Below are positions 10,882-24,256 of a stretch of 64,000 nucleotides of DNA, in pieces. The position numbers and the translations under genes are program-made. Origin of the DNA: Phaffia rhodozyma (lineage: Eukaryota; Basidiomycota; Tremellomycetes; Cystofilobasidiales; Mrakiaceae). The DNA is taken from contig JACGZH010000001.1 of NCBI GenBank assembly GCA_014706385.1, positions 2,527,501 through 2,591,500 on the forward strand, given 5' to 3'. The notes beneath the pieces were generated by a model. The model saw nothing but the letters and a program-made list of their open reading frames with translations, ran no database searches and was not told where the DNA came from. Within the stretch, counting starts at the first letter, position 1. Every line of letters starts with the position of its first letter.

Positions 10882-13800
10882 ATGCAGGTAGATGTGACGC
10901 CTGCTAGGGGATCTGGGCAATCCCAAGCACAAGATCATCCGGCTGCCACGCCCGTCACTGATTTTACAGCGATCGAAGCTCAAAAAGAAAACATTCAACC
11001 ATTATCCATCGGTAGATCCGCACATGCTATGGCCACACAGTTTGGTACCAAGAGAAAGCAGGTAGAAGCAGAGCTCAAAGAGGCCAAAGAGGCTTTCGAG
11101 ACTGAGTTGGCAGAGGTCGAGGAGAGGAGGAGGAAGGAAGCGGAGGGTGAGGAAGTCGATGGTTTGGGAAACCCATTAGATTCCATGTCGGCTGATCCGT
11201 TGAGTGTCTATGAACGGTTCGTGCTACTTTATCTTCTGTTAAGATCGCTCTGATATCTTGCAGAGTTTGACGAGAAACAAGCATCCCATCGGCCAAAAAA
11301 CTCCCAGGTATATTGCTCGGCTTCGAACTCTTGATCCATCCGGTCGAAACAACGCGTCGATTCTTGTTCCTCTTCTTGAACGATGCACATCCTCCCTACT
11401 CTCCGACGACATGTTTCATCAGGAAAAACGTTATCTAGATCTATGGATCTGCTACGCTTCTCTAGTCGAGAGACAGCAGGACGTTTTCGAATTTATGCTC
11501 GACAGAGAAATTGGGACTGATTGGGCCAGACTTTACGAGATCTACGCAGAAGTCTTGGAGGCCATGGGAAGGTCAGTTTGTCAATGGCGTTTCTGTCAAA
11601 GTTCACAGTCCATCCTCTCTCTCATCCATAATTGCGCTGCTTTTTCTCACCATTGCTTTCCTCTTTGTGTCTCAACCGACTACAGATACTCCCAAGCAGA
11701 GTCAACTCTTCAACTTGGAATCGCTAGAAGAGCCAAACCACTCTTACACATAAAAAATCGGTACGAGGCTTTCAAAGTTCGAAACAAGGACTATCAATCC
11801 CGGCTGCCTACTGGCGATCCTTCCACGACCTCTGCTTCATCGTCGTCGTCCACTACGAGTCGAACTGCCCTCGGGACACTATCAGCATCTGCCGGAGGGG
11901 CAATGGGTAGTTCTTCTAAAGAAAACGGGAAGAAAAATGCAATGGCAATCTTTGTAGACGGTGGGGATGAACCGGCTGAGGATGACAGGTCAGGATGGAA
12001 CGGAGAGCTCGGTACGAGGGATGTAGGCAGAAAGGAAAATGAAAGAGAAAGTGTGCCTTGGAACCGAGCGGGTGCGCTACCTGTCTTGGGGAAGAAGATG
12101 GAAAGAGGGTTTGGTGGGATCGAAATCTTCAGAGACGAGGTGCGCAAACGACCTCTTTCCTTTAGTTCGAACAAATTTTTGATCGTCAAAGAATAGCAAA
12201 ACCTAATATTTTTCTGTACTCATTCATCAAATTTTCCGGGTAGCAGGATACCAGCGCGCCCGCCACATCAAACACTCACCAAGCCTCTGACGATGTGTTC
12301 TCTCTTCATCCCCGGTCAGATGCTCTTCCTGAATGGAAGGCTCTTTCAAGAGATCCTCTTCGAAACATGCGGTCAACCCCGGCACCGTCGAGCTCTCGTT
12401 ACGCCGTTGGTCCCTCTGCGCCTGCGCCTGCTCCGGTCCCTGCTCCAGTATCAATTCCATCCACGATGCCATCTACAACGCAATCTCGAAAGCCATCGTT
12501 AAAAACCGTGGTGGGGTCGTCGACTGGCTATCTCTCTCGATTCACTAAGTGGGAAGTCCCAGACAGGACCGCCCCGTTGAATAAGGCAGGCAAGCCAGAG
12601 AGTAGAAAATTCTGTTGGGACGAAGTTTACAGGGATGGAAAAGAGTGGACATTTGAGGAGATACGAGCCAGACGAATGGGACTTCTAGGTTTGGGGAGGG
12701 ACTATTGGGTTAAGCAAGGTCCGTAGTGGCATCGGGTGTATTATTGTTGTGTCTTCACTATTGATATTCTCCCATTTTGTTCAACATATCGTGCCCTCTT
12801 CAGTTCAAGGCGAATGTCCTCCAGAACCAGCCCCAGAACCAGTCTCAGAACCCGCTCCAGAGCCGATCGTTGAGACCGCTGCTCAGCCGTCATCGCCGGT
12901 ACCTCAGACGTCGTCCAAGCGTTTAACTATCTTCCGAGACGAGACACCACCGTCTACTCCTAACAAGTCAAGCTCTGTGACAGAGCCAAGATTAGAACCA
13001 GAACCAAAATCAGAACCAGAACCCGAATTTTTTGTAGAACAGGCTCAGCTCCCATCTTCACCAACTCCTCTTCCATCTTCCTCGCCGCTACCTGTGATTG
13101 AACTCGGCTCGGTTTTGACTCCTACTTCTGCTCCCTCAACTTCCACTTCTACAACACCTCAGCCAGCTAACGCTTACGATGATGTTCCCGTTTCTCCATC
13201 CCCTGTAATTTCTGCGCCTACCCCACCGCGCACTACTTCTCCGGTTGATTCTCGGCATGAAGAGACCCCACCGATGTTCGAACTTCAGATTCAAACACAG
13301 GAGCAAGAGGTCGAGCCTTCAGTAGAGATGGTACCAAATCTTAACCCAGAACCTGAAACAGAATCCGCACCTGAAAGTATGCTGGTCGCCGAACCAGAGA
13401 TGAGGACGGTATTTGACACTACATCTGAAGATGAGGCTGAACCTTCAGTGGAATTTAACTCTCCTGCCGATCTACCTGTGAAGTCAGCTGCTCCTGCTTC
13501 TCCTGTGTTTGATACTTCTGCTCCACCTATATTTGAAACTTCAGCTACGACTTTGGCTGCCCCATCAGCCTCATCGCCTTTATCGGTTTCACTGGCCCCA
13601 TCGACCCCTCCACCTCCGCCTCCTGCCAAGATTCGTCCTAATCGGCCATCACCTACAATCAACACTAAAGCTGCCATGGACGATGTCATGTCCATGTTCA
13701 ATGCCGGCAACATCAGTGACGAGGATGATGATTCAGATGATGACGAGGATGATAATTCGGACGAGGAACCTCCGATCATGTTGGTCCCCGAACCTGACTA

Positions 13801-15539
13801 TGAATCGTTCTCGCCTATCCCTGCTCAGGGCCTCTTATTCGATATTGCGGAGGAGGAAGAGGAGGAAACGATGGCGCACGCGTTAATCCCTGGTAGTCAA
13901 TCGATTGACGAACCTCAAGGGGTCGAGGGGGATTTATTGGGTTTATCTCTTCAACCACCGCTGCTAGAAGAATCAAGGCCCAAGACAAACTTTATGGAGG
14001 ATGATATGTTCGGATTGTCCCTCCAATCAGATACGCCTCCCGCTGAGCCGGTTTTTGGAATCCCCGGCTCGGAAAACTTCCAGAACCCATGCAACCCTCT
14101 AGACGAAGAAATTATCGCTAGCTTTCTGAGGTCGATTGAACCCCCGTTGAGTTCTCTACCCGGATTCCACGATCTATCGACAATTGTGATGGATCGACTA
14201 GATCAACTACAAAAGACAGCCAAGCAGCGCGTCAGAAGAGCCAGTGTCGGCAGCAACAAGAGTGGCGCTGATAAGGATGGTGCGGTGTTTGGTTCAGTCG
14301 TTCTTGGGGACGAGACTTTCGACGTCCGAGACAAAATTGGAGAAGGTGGGTTTGGGTCGGTCTTCTTGGCTTTGACCAACAAACCATTGGACATCTTTTC
14401 TTTGAACGAAGACGAAGGAGAGCAGATGATGGTTGCGCTAAAGGTCGAGAAACCAGCCTCGATCTGGGAAGGTCTCGTCCTCGATCGCATTCGGACTCGA
14501 CTTCCTTCTAGTCTGCACCCATCTGTTATTTCTACACGAGGTCTGTACGTCTATCGAGATGAATCTTACCTCGTGCTTGACTACTCCTCTCAAGGCACCT
14601 TGCTCGACACCGTCAACAACGCCGCTGCTTTTGGCGTCGCTCCTGCTACATCGGGCGGTCCTGCCGGGTTGGATGAGCTTCTTGCGATCTTCTTTGCTGT
14701 CGAGCTTCTCAAGCTTGTCGAAGCTCTGCATCGAGTCGACATCATTCACGGAGATCTTAAAATCGATAATTGCATGCTGCGGTTAGACGATGTGCCCGGT
14801 GGACCGAATGCTTGGTCCAGTCAGTACGATCCTGACGGGGTTGACGGATGGTCTTCCAAGGGCGTCAGATTGATTGACTTTGGAAGAGCAATTGACAGGC
14901 GCTTGTTCCAAAAAGACCAAACGTTCATGGCTGAATGGCAGGTTGATCAGAGAGATTGTGCGGAGATGAGAGAGGCTAGACCGTGGACGTTCCAAACAGA
15001 TTACCACGGTTTGGCCAGCGTGTTCTACTGCATGCTCTTTGGTCAGTCGTCCCTTTCCCTTGCAGAGACATCCCTTCTCTGAAATAGGTTTTGCTGTATT
15101 CTGACTGATCTTTCTTGTCCTCATGCTCTTTCATCCACGCTCTTGTGTATCTGGACTTTCTGTTGTACAGGCAAATATATAGAAACCACCTTAATCTCTA
15201 CAAGTACGGTGGAAAAGCGATACAAGATTTCGACTCCTCTGAAACGAGTGAGTCCTTCTATATATCTTCTCTTCTGATTTCATAACCTGTTCTCATCCAT
15301 GTTATCGCCTCTTTCCTCCTCTCCGCGTGCTACTGTAGTACTGGCAAACGGATATCTGGACAAGGTTGTTCGATCTTCTGCTCAATCCCAAATCGTTCAA
15401 CCCGACGTTACCTATTGTCGATGAACTAGCTGCTATCAGACTGGAGATGTCGCAGTATCTGACGGAGAAATGCAACAAGGATGGGAAGAGTTTGAAGGCT
15501 TCACTGAAGAAGCTAGAGTTGGCGGTTTTAGGCAGATAG
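10882..15539 (+). CDS. BUB1: MadBub spindle-checkpoint kinase (fused Mad3/BubR1 and Bub1)
   Basis: Large multi-exon gene. In order the product shows: a KEN box at residues 35-37 (AQKENIQP); the Mad3/Bub1 TPR region (SGRNNASILVPLLERC, RYLDLWICYASL, ARLYEIYAEVLEAMG, YSQAESTLQLGIARRAKPL); a degron cassette with KEN (11918-11926), ABBA-like AIFVD (11942-11959), KEN (12032-12040) and ABBA-like IEIFRD (12119-12136); a GLEBS Bub3-binding motif (12607-12675, CWDEVYRDGKEWTFEEIRA); another LTIFRD (12923-12940); a Bub1 CD1-like motif (13648-13707, SPTINTKAAMDDVMSMF); and a C-terminal Bub1 kinase. The kinase keeps IGEGGFGSVF, VALKVEKPASIWE, HGDLKIDN (HGD is usual in Bub1) and DFG, so activity is plausible. 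Known partners of the family are Bub3, Cdc20/APC and Mad1 at kinetochores. Low-complexity Pro/Glu/Ser sequence separates the modules. The first intron acceptor (GACGAG) is uncertain. Confidence 0.9.
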
Positions 15540-16034
15540 ATGATGCTATATCTCTTCCCTGTTTCTTTTTTTTCGTTTCCAGAATGCACTATATCTACCC
15601 TCAATGCATATCTCACTTCGCTCTTTGTTTCTAATTTTGTTCTATCTGTTTTCCATCAAGAACTTCTCTTCTCATCTTCGAGAATGGATTCGACGATACC
15701 CATGTTGATTTAAATGATTTGTAAACTTAGACCTAGCTGAGGAAAAGATATTCACTTCGATTGAGCCAGTGGAGAGAAAAGGGAGAACACAGATCCGTTT
15801 GTATCATCGTCATGATAGTTCAACCGTATGGCGATCCGAAATGAATAGTATGAAAAGATGTGAGATATACGAGAATGAGAGAGAACATGGTTATCATGCA
15901 AAAAAGTAAAACTTGAATAAAACAAACTTGTGGTGAAGAAAATACAGGTGAACAAAAAATCTATAATCAAAGCTGATGTAAACATTGGCAGCACTACCGG
16001 AAGTTGAGAGCAGCAAGAGAGGGCAGGAGAGGAA
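15540..16034. other. convergent 3' intergenic region (MadBub / PIK1)
   Basis: Tail-to-tail spacer, AT-rich, with no coding exon recognised. It should contain the terminators and 3' UTRs of both neighbours. Confidence 0.6.
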
Positions 16035-19000
16035 TCATTGGAATACGGATTGACTGAGCCATTGGAACTAAAAACCGCAAAGCAAACACAATATACGATC
16101 AGATAAGACCCTTATTAGAGACCATCTTTGCTACTCGAAAACTGTCTCGAAAGAGAAAGAAGATGCTTACCGAATCATACAACCTAGTATAATACGACCC
16201 AATCGAACTGACGATCAATTTCTCCAGATGATCGTCCACCGCTTGTTGAGTCAGTCCTAACTGGAACCTTTCTCGAAGATGCTGAGCAGTTTGATCGCCG
16301 AACGCTTCAAAGCAAGGAAGTTTCGACTTATATTGCATCAACTCAACAATAGCTGTTTATCGTTCGAAAACAATTGACAAGCGAGTGAGCGTCAGGATAC
16401 AAATTCTGTGTTCATATAGTGAACGTTTTTGTTGAGATGGAGAACGAACTGATAATCTCGTCTGAGTGTTTCCGAGCAGCCTCGAACCCTTCTTTGAAGA
16501 GTTTTTTGAAGAGAGCAAACCCAGGACTTCCGATACCTCCCATGATGTCCAGGTATTCCTGAATGCGAGAAGAGTTGAGGTATGTGATCAGGACCAAAGT
16601 ACCCTCGACAAGGTAACAGGTGAGATTACAAAGAACACGAACCGTAGTAAACTTGAAAGGAGCAGCTTCGAAGCCCATATTTCCAGGACTATTAGACAAC
16701 ATGAAACCGAAGTCGATATGGATGCAGTGGCCGTCTCTATCGATCAGGATATTTCCGTTATGTCGATCTTTAATTTGGAGGAGATACGTGACGACCGATG
16801 CTCCTATTGTTGGCAGATATAGACAGCGGAATGATGCAAACACCGCTCAGCATCTGTCAATCGGGAACGGTGTTCAGGAAGGAAAGAAACAAAGAGAGTC
16901 AAGTATTTACCAGCAACAGATTTGATGAAATTGCGTTGTGCTCTAGCGAACGACGCTGAAGACGGGTCTCCATAAACCTGAAACATACACATGATTTACC
17001 ACGAGTCAGTAAACTCAATGAAACCACGGCATGATCCAGAAGTATATGTAAAGTGTTTTGGACAGAAATGGGCTCGGACTGACGTTTACGAAATGATCCA
17101 GCAAGCTAACATGATTGATAGTACTTCCTCTAGCAACTCGTCTTCCATACTCCGCTTTCTTAATCGAATGTACAGACACCGAGTCCGTTATAGTCTCTAC
17201 CAGACCTGACGTGTCACCAGTGATGAGGATCCGAAAGCTATTCAATCAGCCGTCGATGGAAAGGATGCATCAGTCCAAAGATCTGTATTTGGCTTGACGT
17301 CTGGAAGGCTCATCTAAGCAGCGAAGAAGAGAGAGAGAGAAAGGAAAAAAGAGAGAACGTGGGCTTGAAAACTTAAGAGATTATCGACTTACTAACGAAC
17401 CCAACACGAAGACTTCTCCTCCTTCCAGATGCCCATGAATCGTTCGATCAACTGAGTCGCCAACTGTTCCTGTCTAAGATCTGCCCCTGTTTTGACAATC
17501 ACAGACAATACCTGAGAGACCAGTCGAAAAAGAAGGCATTGTTCAGTCATAGAGACTCTTCTCAAGAATGAGATACGAAAGAAGACTAACATCCCATGAT
17601 GCCAAATGACCCCAAGGAGAAGAAGCTCTTATTCTTGCTTTCTTCGCCGCCCAGGATTCACTAAATACCGCCGCTGTTTAGACAAGCCGAGAGATATGAT
17701 GAGCGTGTTGAAGTTATGTCCCGCCTACGACCGAATGAGAAAAGAAGCTGATACTCACCGGACGGATCAGCTTTCTCTAAAACGGCTTTTAATATCCCTT
17801 CATCCTCCATCTTCCCTCCTACAGATGTCTGGCTGACTGAGCCAACGCCATTCGATCCTCCACTGCCCACTGCTTTCTCTGTCATCCTGTCCACCCTTTC
17901 TTCCTCTAGCGCCAACATCTCTGCCATGATTCTTTCTCTGATGGCTTCCGCCTCGGCCGGAGGTAACCTCTTCCTTGGCTGTTCTATTGGTACACCCGCA
18001 GGTGGTGGTGAGCTCTGCCTTCCCACACCTGATCCAGAAGACGCCGTGCCGGTTGGAGCGACAGATGAAAGATTTGGTGTAGGGAAATTCGAAGCAATCC
18101 ATCTAGCTCCCGGCAACCAGTTTCTACCTCCTGTGCTTGTGCTCGAGTTTGTGTTCTGTCTGCTTAGTGAAAGGTCAATTGATGATGATGCTGTTGGGGG
18201 CGGCGGTGGCGGTGGCGGTGGCGGTGGCGGGGCAGCATCTCTGGTAGAGTTAGCGTTAAGCTGGGCGAGCATGATGGCTGCTGTGCGCATTCTATCCGAA
18301 TAATCGTCCAAGGTGAGATTTCGCCTGGTGGGCAGATGAGAGGCAGTAGAGAATGGGTCCCCTGTTTCGAGCGTTGACGCTAAAGAAGGCGAATTTGTTC
18401 CAGGCGTCAAATCAGATCCACTTCTGCGCATCAGTTTTGGATCGGTGGGCAATCCAGACCAGACGGCTAAATCGATTGCCTTGTTTCTCGGATTTAGATC
18501 CGCCGGCATTCTTTCCTCTAGATACGGATCGATGTCTTTCGCGGAAAGCTCGGTTCCGTAGATCTGTTCGACAAGATCCATCTCGTCCATAGGCCGGTCA
18601 AGCTCGGTTGGGTTAAGTGGAGGACGTGAAGAGAATCCGCCTGCGATGTCAGATTCGTCTTCGGCTTCAGTTGAAGCATCGTACAAGTTGGTGTTCAAGA
18701 TGGGAGATTCTGAACTAGGAATGGAGGAAGCGAGCGATTGGATCGGACCGTTTCCTCTGTCGAGCCCAGAATGGATTCCGACCAGAGGGTCCAACCTGGC
18801 GCCTCCAAACCCTAGACTTGATTGAGGTCCTTCTTTCTTCTTTGTCGTCATATCTATGCCGCCAGGTCCAGAGGAGCATGCAGACTCCTGGTTCTTGATT
18901 CTTTCCCCTACGATCCGTTTCAACAGATCTCTGTTCTTGACTTTCTCTGGATCGAAATCAAGATCACCGACAAGGACCTCGACATGGATAAGATAGGGTG

Positions 19001-21123
19001 CTTTTTCTGCAGAGTTCAGGACAACCGAGTCGCCTGGCGATATCCGGACGACTCGATGATGCGCTTTCGGTTTGGGAGCACTGTCTTGACGGGCGGAGTG
19101 ATCGTTTCCGGACGAGGTCTCCCCACCTTGTTCGTGCGCGTGGTCCGCCTCGCACCACGTTGGCATGCACACCTAGATAGAGCCAAAAAGAACGAAGGGA
19201 TCAGTTTCAATGGCATATGAAGACTGAATGAATTGAGGAAAAAAATGTCGTGATACAAACCTCGGCCGGCAACAGATGGTTCAAACTCGTCAGTTCTGCT
19301 CTCAACGCACTTACTCTGGCCAACTTGGGAACGACCAACAGCCTGTTGCAGATTTCTTCTAGTGTCAACAGAAACCTGACTTCGGATCGACAGTAGTGAG
19401 ATCTGAGAAGCTTGGTTTGGTCGTCTTTCGGCAGAGTACTTAGGACGAATGCTGGGTCCAATGAGAGACGAGATGCTGCGAAGGAGGAGTGGGAATGAAG
19501 GACATCAGTGGAAAGCCTGCCAGTCGGATGACTGGATGTAGAGAGAAATTGATTTCTATTTGAGGAGGATAGCGAGGGAGACGAATGAGAAGGGTTAAGA
19601 TGTCTGTTCTGTCCTCTCATAGAAGTTGGCAACGAGGACTCTGAGGGAGCAAAGGGAGATCTGCCTTTTGCGAAAATGGCCGGAGTCACTGTGCTGGTGG
19701 AAGAGGAAGACGAGGGGGATGGGCTAGAGAGTTGGTCGAGCGGGTCGACCGTGTTTTGTCTGAGAAGGAAGGGCGCGATCGGTAGCGAAGGGGTCGTAGC
19801 CGAAGCGGCAGAAGGCGTGGACGGTCCAGAAGTTTTTGAAGTCTGTCCGCCAGACCAGAGCTCTTCATCACTCGAGTTGCTTTCTCGCTCTTTGTTTATA
19901 TACGCTGCATGCAACTCAGAGCTTTGACCTGTTCCGTTGTCTTTCGCATCAAGATTGTCAGACTCGCTATCGTCTCGGTCGGCGTTGGGATCGAGGACTT
20001 CAAACTTGGGTTTGACTCCAGAATCACGCTGGTAGTCCACTCGTCCTTGGGAGATAACAACTCTCCCTACGCTCTCGACAAGACCTAGCGTGCCCACACC
20101 TGGGGAAGAAGCCGCAATGATACCCATGCCGACGACGGCCGCTCCGATGTGCCCGGGAATGAGTTTATTAGGCGGTCCGATCTTGCCGAGCAGGACGTTG
20201 AACGCGTTTGTTGACTTTTCTAGGATGGTTTCTGAACGCGATGGCTTAGAGGAATGTTTACTGCTAACTCTAGATGAGCGGTCGTTGCTGTAAGGTGATC
20301 GTTTGCCAAAAGAGGACGAGGAGGGGTCGGACGAGGTCGATGGCAGGATTGGCAAGGGAGGATCGCCGAAAATAATGTCATGGCATCTGAGAAGGACCCG
20401 TTGGCAGATGTTGAACGAGGTAGGATTTGTCGTTCTGGTCAATGCAAAATCACACAGTGCTGCCTGCATGAACCAAAAGGTCTATAGATGGGGAAGAAAG
20501 GACGACGCGCCGGAAGTCAGAAGCGCGTAGGAGTAAGAGAGACGGAGAAACGAAGCTCAACTTACCAGCATGGCCGAATGAGTACTTTCCTCGGCTCGTT
20601 CGAGAATGAAACATTCCAAGGCAACTGAATCAGTTGGTTGTGTTACCAACAGGTGACTGATGAGATGGTCCCAAGACAAGAGGAGGAAGGGCGACGGAGA
20701 GAAGAGCAAGAGGGAGAGGACGAGGTTAGCTTTCAAACGATAAACATGATGCAGATGGTTCACTGAAGGATCTCCCAAAGGGGAGCCAGAACAGAGGAAA
20801 ACTGTCTATGCTAATGTCTTTCTAAGATGCTGATAAACACTTGCCAGAGTTGGGGCCAATAAAACTCGACATCTCGGGAATGCATCTGGCGGAGTCTGGA
20901 AGTAAGGTAATGAGTGATCCCGATGTTGCCCGGATAGGACTTGAGGTATTGAATTGCAACATGCACGCTGAAGAACGGAGAGAGAAACAGTCGAAGCCTA
21001 AAGTTTGACAGCCCGAGACACGACAGGGAAGCAGGATCAGCGATTTGATATGTCAACCAACCCGTTCTCAGCCCTGGGATCGCTGAGAGAAAGCGTGTGG
21101 GCTTACAGTAACGCATGTGTCAT
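16035..21123 (-). CDS. PIK1: phosphatidylinositol 4-kinase, PIK1 / PI4K-beta type
   Basis: Minus-strand, many exons. The start (21121-21123) gives [20 protein letters not shown] after one intron, then [21 protein letters not shown], the lipid-kinase-unique helical region of PIK1. A long central part is low-complexity (Ser/Pro, a poly-Pro run at about 18198-18230) with islands such as [21 protein letters not shown] and [21 protein letters not shown]. The catalytic domain near the C-terminus has [39 protein letters not shown] (catalytic loop), [20 protein letters not shown] and EYLDIMGG. The last exon gives [13 protein letters not shown] and stop, matching the YDNFQY-type end of the family. It makes PI4P at the Golgi/trans-Golgi and nucleus, needed for secretion (family knowledge). 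It is divergent from CLP1. Confidence 0.9.
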
Positions 21124-21659
21124 GGTCTATCTCTATCCTTTATGGGAGATTCAAGACTGAAGACTCGGAAGGAACGCTCCCTGAGAGTGACCTCTTCTTC
21201 TTTCCTGTGACTTGGGAGAACGAAGAAGAGATGGAAGAGAACGGAAGTGGATTGTGTTGGTCGTTGTTGTTGCTATCGTCGTCGTCGTCGTCGTTGTCGT
21301 GATGTTCTTGTTTGCCGTTGTTGATGAGAAGACAGATGGAAAGTCGCATTAGAAAAAACACGGCTCGTTTGTAGTGAGGAGCTACAGACTATTTCCTATT
21401 GTTCCATTAGGCGGCCTTTCGTAGTGCAGCATTACAAAGGTTCGTAGTGAGAATGACGATTTGCGATTCCGTATTAAGATTACAGAAATTCCCTAATGAA
21501 GCCGCCCGAAGTTTGTAGTGTTTCAGCACATTACAAAAATCTACATGCTTTCTCTAATGCCCGACTACAAATCTTGTCTATTCAGTTTTCCCTGTCACCT
21601 CCACCCGTCACCACGACTACCACCACCACCATCATCATCACCATCAGTCAAACCTCTGG
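21124..21659. other. divergent promoter region PIK1 / CLP1
   Basis: Head-to-head spacer of 536 bases. It contains a GTC-triplet repeat (about 21277-21300) and the ACTACAAA-bounded repeat island listed separately. No coding exon recognised. Confidence 0.6.
21368..21571. repeat. 204-bp island with TTTGTAGT / ACTACAAA ends
   Basis: Begins TTTGTAGTG and ends ACTACAAA, an 8-base inverted terminal match. Internally the words TTCGTAGTG, CATTACAAAG, TTCGTAGTG, TTTGTAGTG and CATTACAAAA recur in both orientations. Two GC-rich cores (GGCGGCC and GCCGCCC) lie next to GTAGTG words. This layout fits a small palindromic non-autonomous element or its remnant, but no target-site duplication was established. 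Confidence 0.4.
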
Positions 21660-23957
21660 ATGAACATCTTGGCCAATGCTCCGTCCTCACAGACATGGAC
21701 ATTAGAACCCCAGTCAGAATATAGGTTTGAATTAGAACAGGCCGAATTCATCGCTATCCAAGTGAGTCCGGATTGGCAGAGTTTCGTCAGATGATGGCCG
21801 TCGCTTTGTACCTCCGTTCTGTCCATCCTGTCTGTGACACTTACACCCGCATATACCCATGTGTACACACCCGTCTGTACTCACAAGTACTGATCTCTCA
21901 CCTCCTTTTTGCTCATAAATAGCTCACTCAAGGACAGGCGGAGATATTTGGAGCGGAAATCGCACCAAACAGATGGTACCATTTCATGGCCGAGTGCAAA
22001 GCAGCTGTCTTCACCTGGGAAGGTTGTCAACTGGAGATGAGTCACTCTCCTTTCGCAAACAGGCCTTTGTATCATCTCAGGCTGACATGCTGTTCCATCG
22101 ATGGAAATTCGGATCTTTTACATAGCAGGCACTCCCTCGACAGAGTACGTCTCCCACGAGACAACCTTCCCCGCTCTCTCCAACCTACACCTCGCTCTCG
22201 AAGGCCAACGACTTCGAGCGCACAGATATCAGACCAACCGGGCGAGAACGCTCAAGCAGGCCTCACCTGCAGAACGAGCAGAGGCAGAAGCATCCGAATG
22301 GATGGATCCGGAACTAGAGGACAGTCCGAGATTGATGGTTCTCGGGCCGGAAGGAAGTGGCAAGACCACGGTCTGTAAGACGTTGATCAACTGGACCGTT
22401 CGTGCAGGCAGAGAATCCAGCCCGTTATTTGTCAACCTGGATCCCTCAGAGGTGGGTTCAATCAGTGTGTTTGCTCAACCTCTATCATTCTACTTACATC
22501 CTGATTTCTTCCATCTTTTCTCCTCCGTCCTCTGTCAATCATCCGAAACAACATAAAAAGGGCCCCCACTCTCCGCCAGGCGCACTATCTCTCACACCGA
22601 TAGCCCATCCACTTCCAACCTCGACCCCAGCTCAAACATTCGGTTCTCCTCTACCAACAGGTCCACCACCGTCTCTTTCCTCTACTCTGCTGCCTTTATC
22701 CTGGTGGTACGGCTATCAGACCCCCGGTCAACCAGGCAGATCCAGGCTGTGGCAACAACTGGTTCAAGACATGGGTGAGAAATGGGAGACCCGAAGAAAA
22801 GGAAACAAGCCGCTGGCGAGCGCAGGTTTAATCGTCGACACCAACGGGAAATTTGTCGATGCCAATTTGGGAAAGACCGAAGACGGCGACAAAAAAGAAA
22901 AGTACACGTTCGTCAGGGAGGCTGTTGACGCGTTCAAAAGTAAGATTCCTTAGAGCTCTCAAACCACGCCTCCTCAGTTGACATCCTAAGACCATCTTTC
23001 TTGTTCTGCTTCTCTAACTCAGTCAACATCCTCCTTGTCATCGGGCATGAAAAGCTACATATGGAAATGCAACGCATGTTCGGTGGCCCAAACTCGCGCA
23101 TCAAGATCGTCAAACTTTCAAAATCGGCCGGTGTATGTTTATTCGTATCTTCTTTCAGCCAAAGCTAGATATATTCATATGTTCTATTTCTTTTCCATGG
23201 TTCATCCCGTCTCTCTCTTTCTCACTTTTACCTCGTTCTAGGTTGTTGACCTGGATAGATCCCATCGAGTCCGATCACAAGCCCTTCAAATAAAATCCTA
23301 CTTCTATGGCGACCCTCCCTCAACACCTTCCCTCCTTGCTCTGCCAGGCGCTACAGCGATGAATCCGCTTGGTCTAAGTCCGCATAGTACAACCGTCAAA
23401 TTTGAGGACCTCTCCATCTGGCGTGTCGGTGAAGAATACATCGCTCCCTCTTCGGCTTTGCCTATTGGTTCGACCCGGTCGATCTCCGAGACTCAGCTGG
23501 TGAAAGTCGACCCCACATTGCCTGCTAAAGAGTCTCACCTGCTGAATGTCGTCCTCGCGCTCATCAAGCCGCCAGCGTCGATCGTGCAGAACGGATCCGC
23601 GTCCACAGCTGTCGCCAACAATGAATCTGCAAAAGTGAAGGAGGAGGATGAGGAGGGCACGGTAGCAGCTGAAACGGTCGTCGAAGGTGACATGGGAGAG
23701 GAGCTCGCGAAGAGTGAAATCATCGGCTATGTCGTCGTGTATGTACTTTTCTCTCGTCTAATTCTTTCGTTGGATGGATTGACTGATGTCTGTTCGATGT
23801 GTCATTGTCTGTTGTTCTCCATTTACTTCCTTCTGATCTCTTTTGCAGAACAAACATTGATATCCCTCGAAAACGGTTTACCATCTTGAGCCCAAATATG
23901 GGTCGACTGCCAAGTAAAACAGCACTGGTAGGAGAGTTTGAGTGGCAAGAGATGTAG
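21660..23957 (+). CDS. CLP1: CLP1 polynucleotide kinase-like pre-mRNA cleavage factor subunit
   Basis: Multi-exon gene. Exon 1 gives MNILANAPSSQTWTLEPQSE then YRFELEQAEFIAIQ; exon 2 gives LTQGQAEIFGAEIAPNRWYH and AAVFTWEGCQLEM, the Clp1 N-terminal beta domain. Next come GTPSTEYVSHETTFPALSNL, the P-loop GPEGSGKTTVCKTLINW, VNLDPSE, LSWWYGYQTPG, ASAGLIVDTNGKFVD, VNILLVIGHEKLHMEMQR and the C-terminal RKRFTILSPNMGRLPSKTAL followed by VGEFEWQEM. Clp1 bridges cleavage factor IA with the polyadenylation machinery; fungal forms usually bind ATP without kinase activity. A Glu/Val/Ala-rich insert lies near the C-terminus (about 23600-23710). The donor after CQLEM (GTCACT) is non-consensus but restores the conserved sequence. 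Confidence 0.9.
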
Positions 23958-24256
23958 TCTGACCAGTAATTATTAGAATGAATTCTAGATGTCACACATG
24001 TACTTTCAAACTCAAAACACGGTCCTTTGTGGACATGCACGCAGGGAGCAAACCCAAACATGGCAAGAGAGATACGAAAGAAGAAAGACGATAGAGAAAC
24101 GGAAATAAAAGTTAAAATAAAGGCTTGACGACAAGAAGAAACGTTTGTATTTTTATCTGATCTAAGATCAAACATCATCAGCTCGTTTCAACGATCGTCC
24201 ATCCATCTAACCACTCACCAACCACCTCATCCCGTTCGATCATACATCTAAAGCGG

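Noticed and set aside
13291..13779. Minus-strand 162-codon Ser/Gly-rich frame opposite MadBub
   Set aside because: Shadow of the Asp/Glu/Pro-rich coding sequence on the plus strand, which is in frame with the CD1 motif and kinase.
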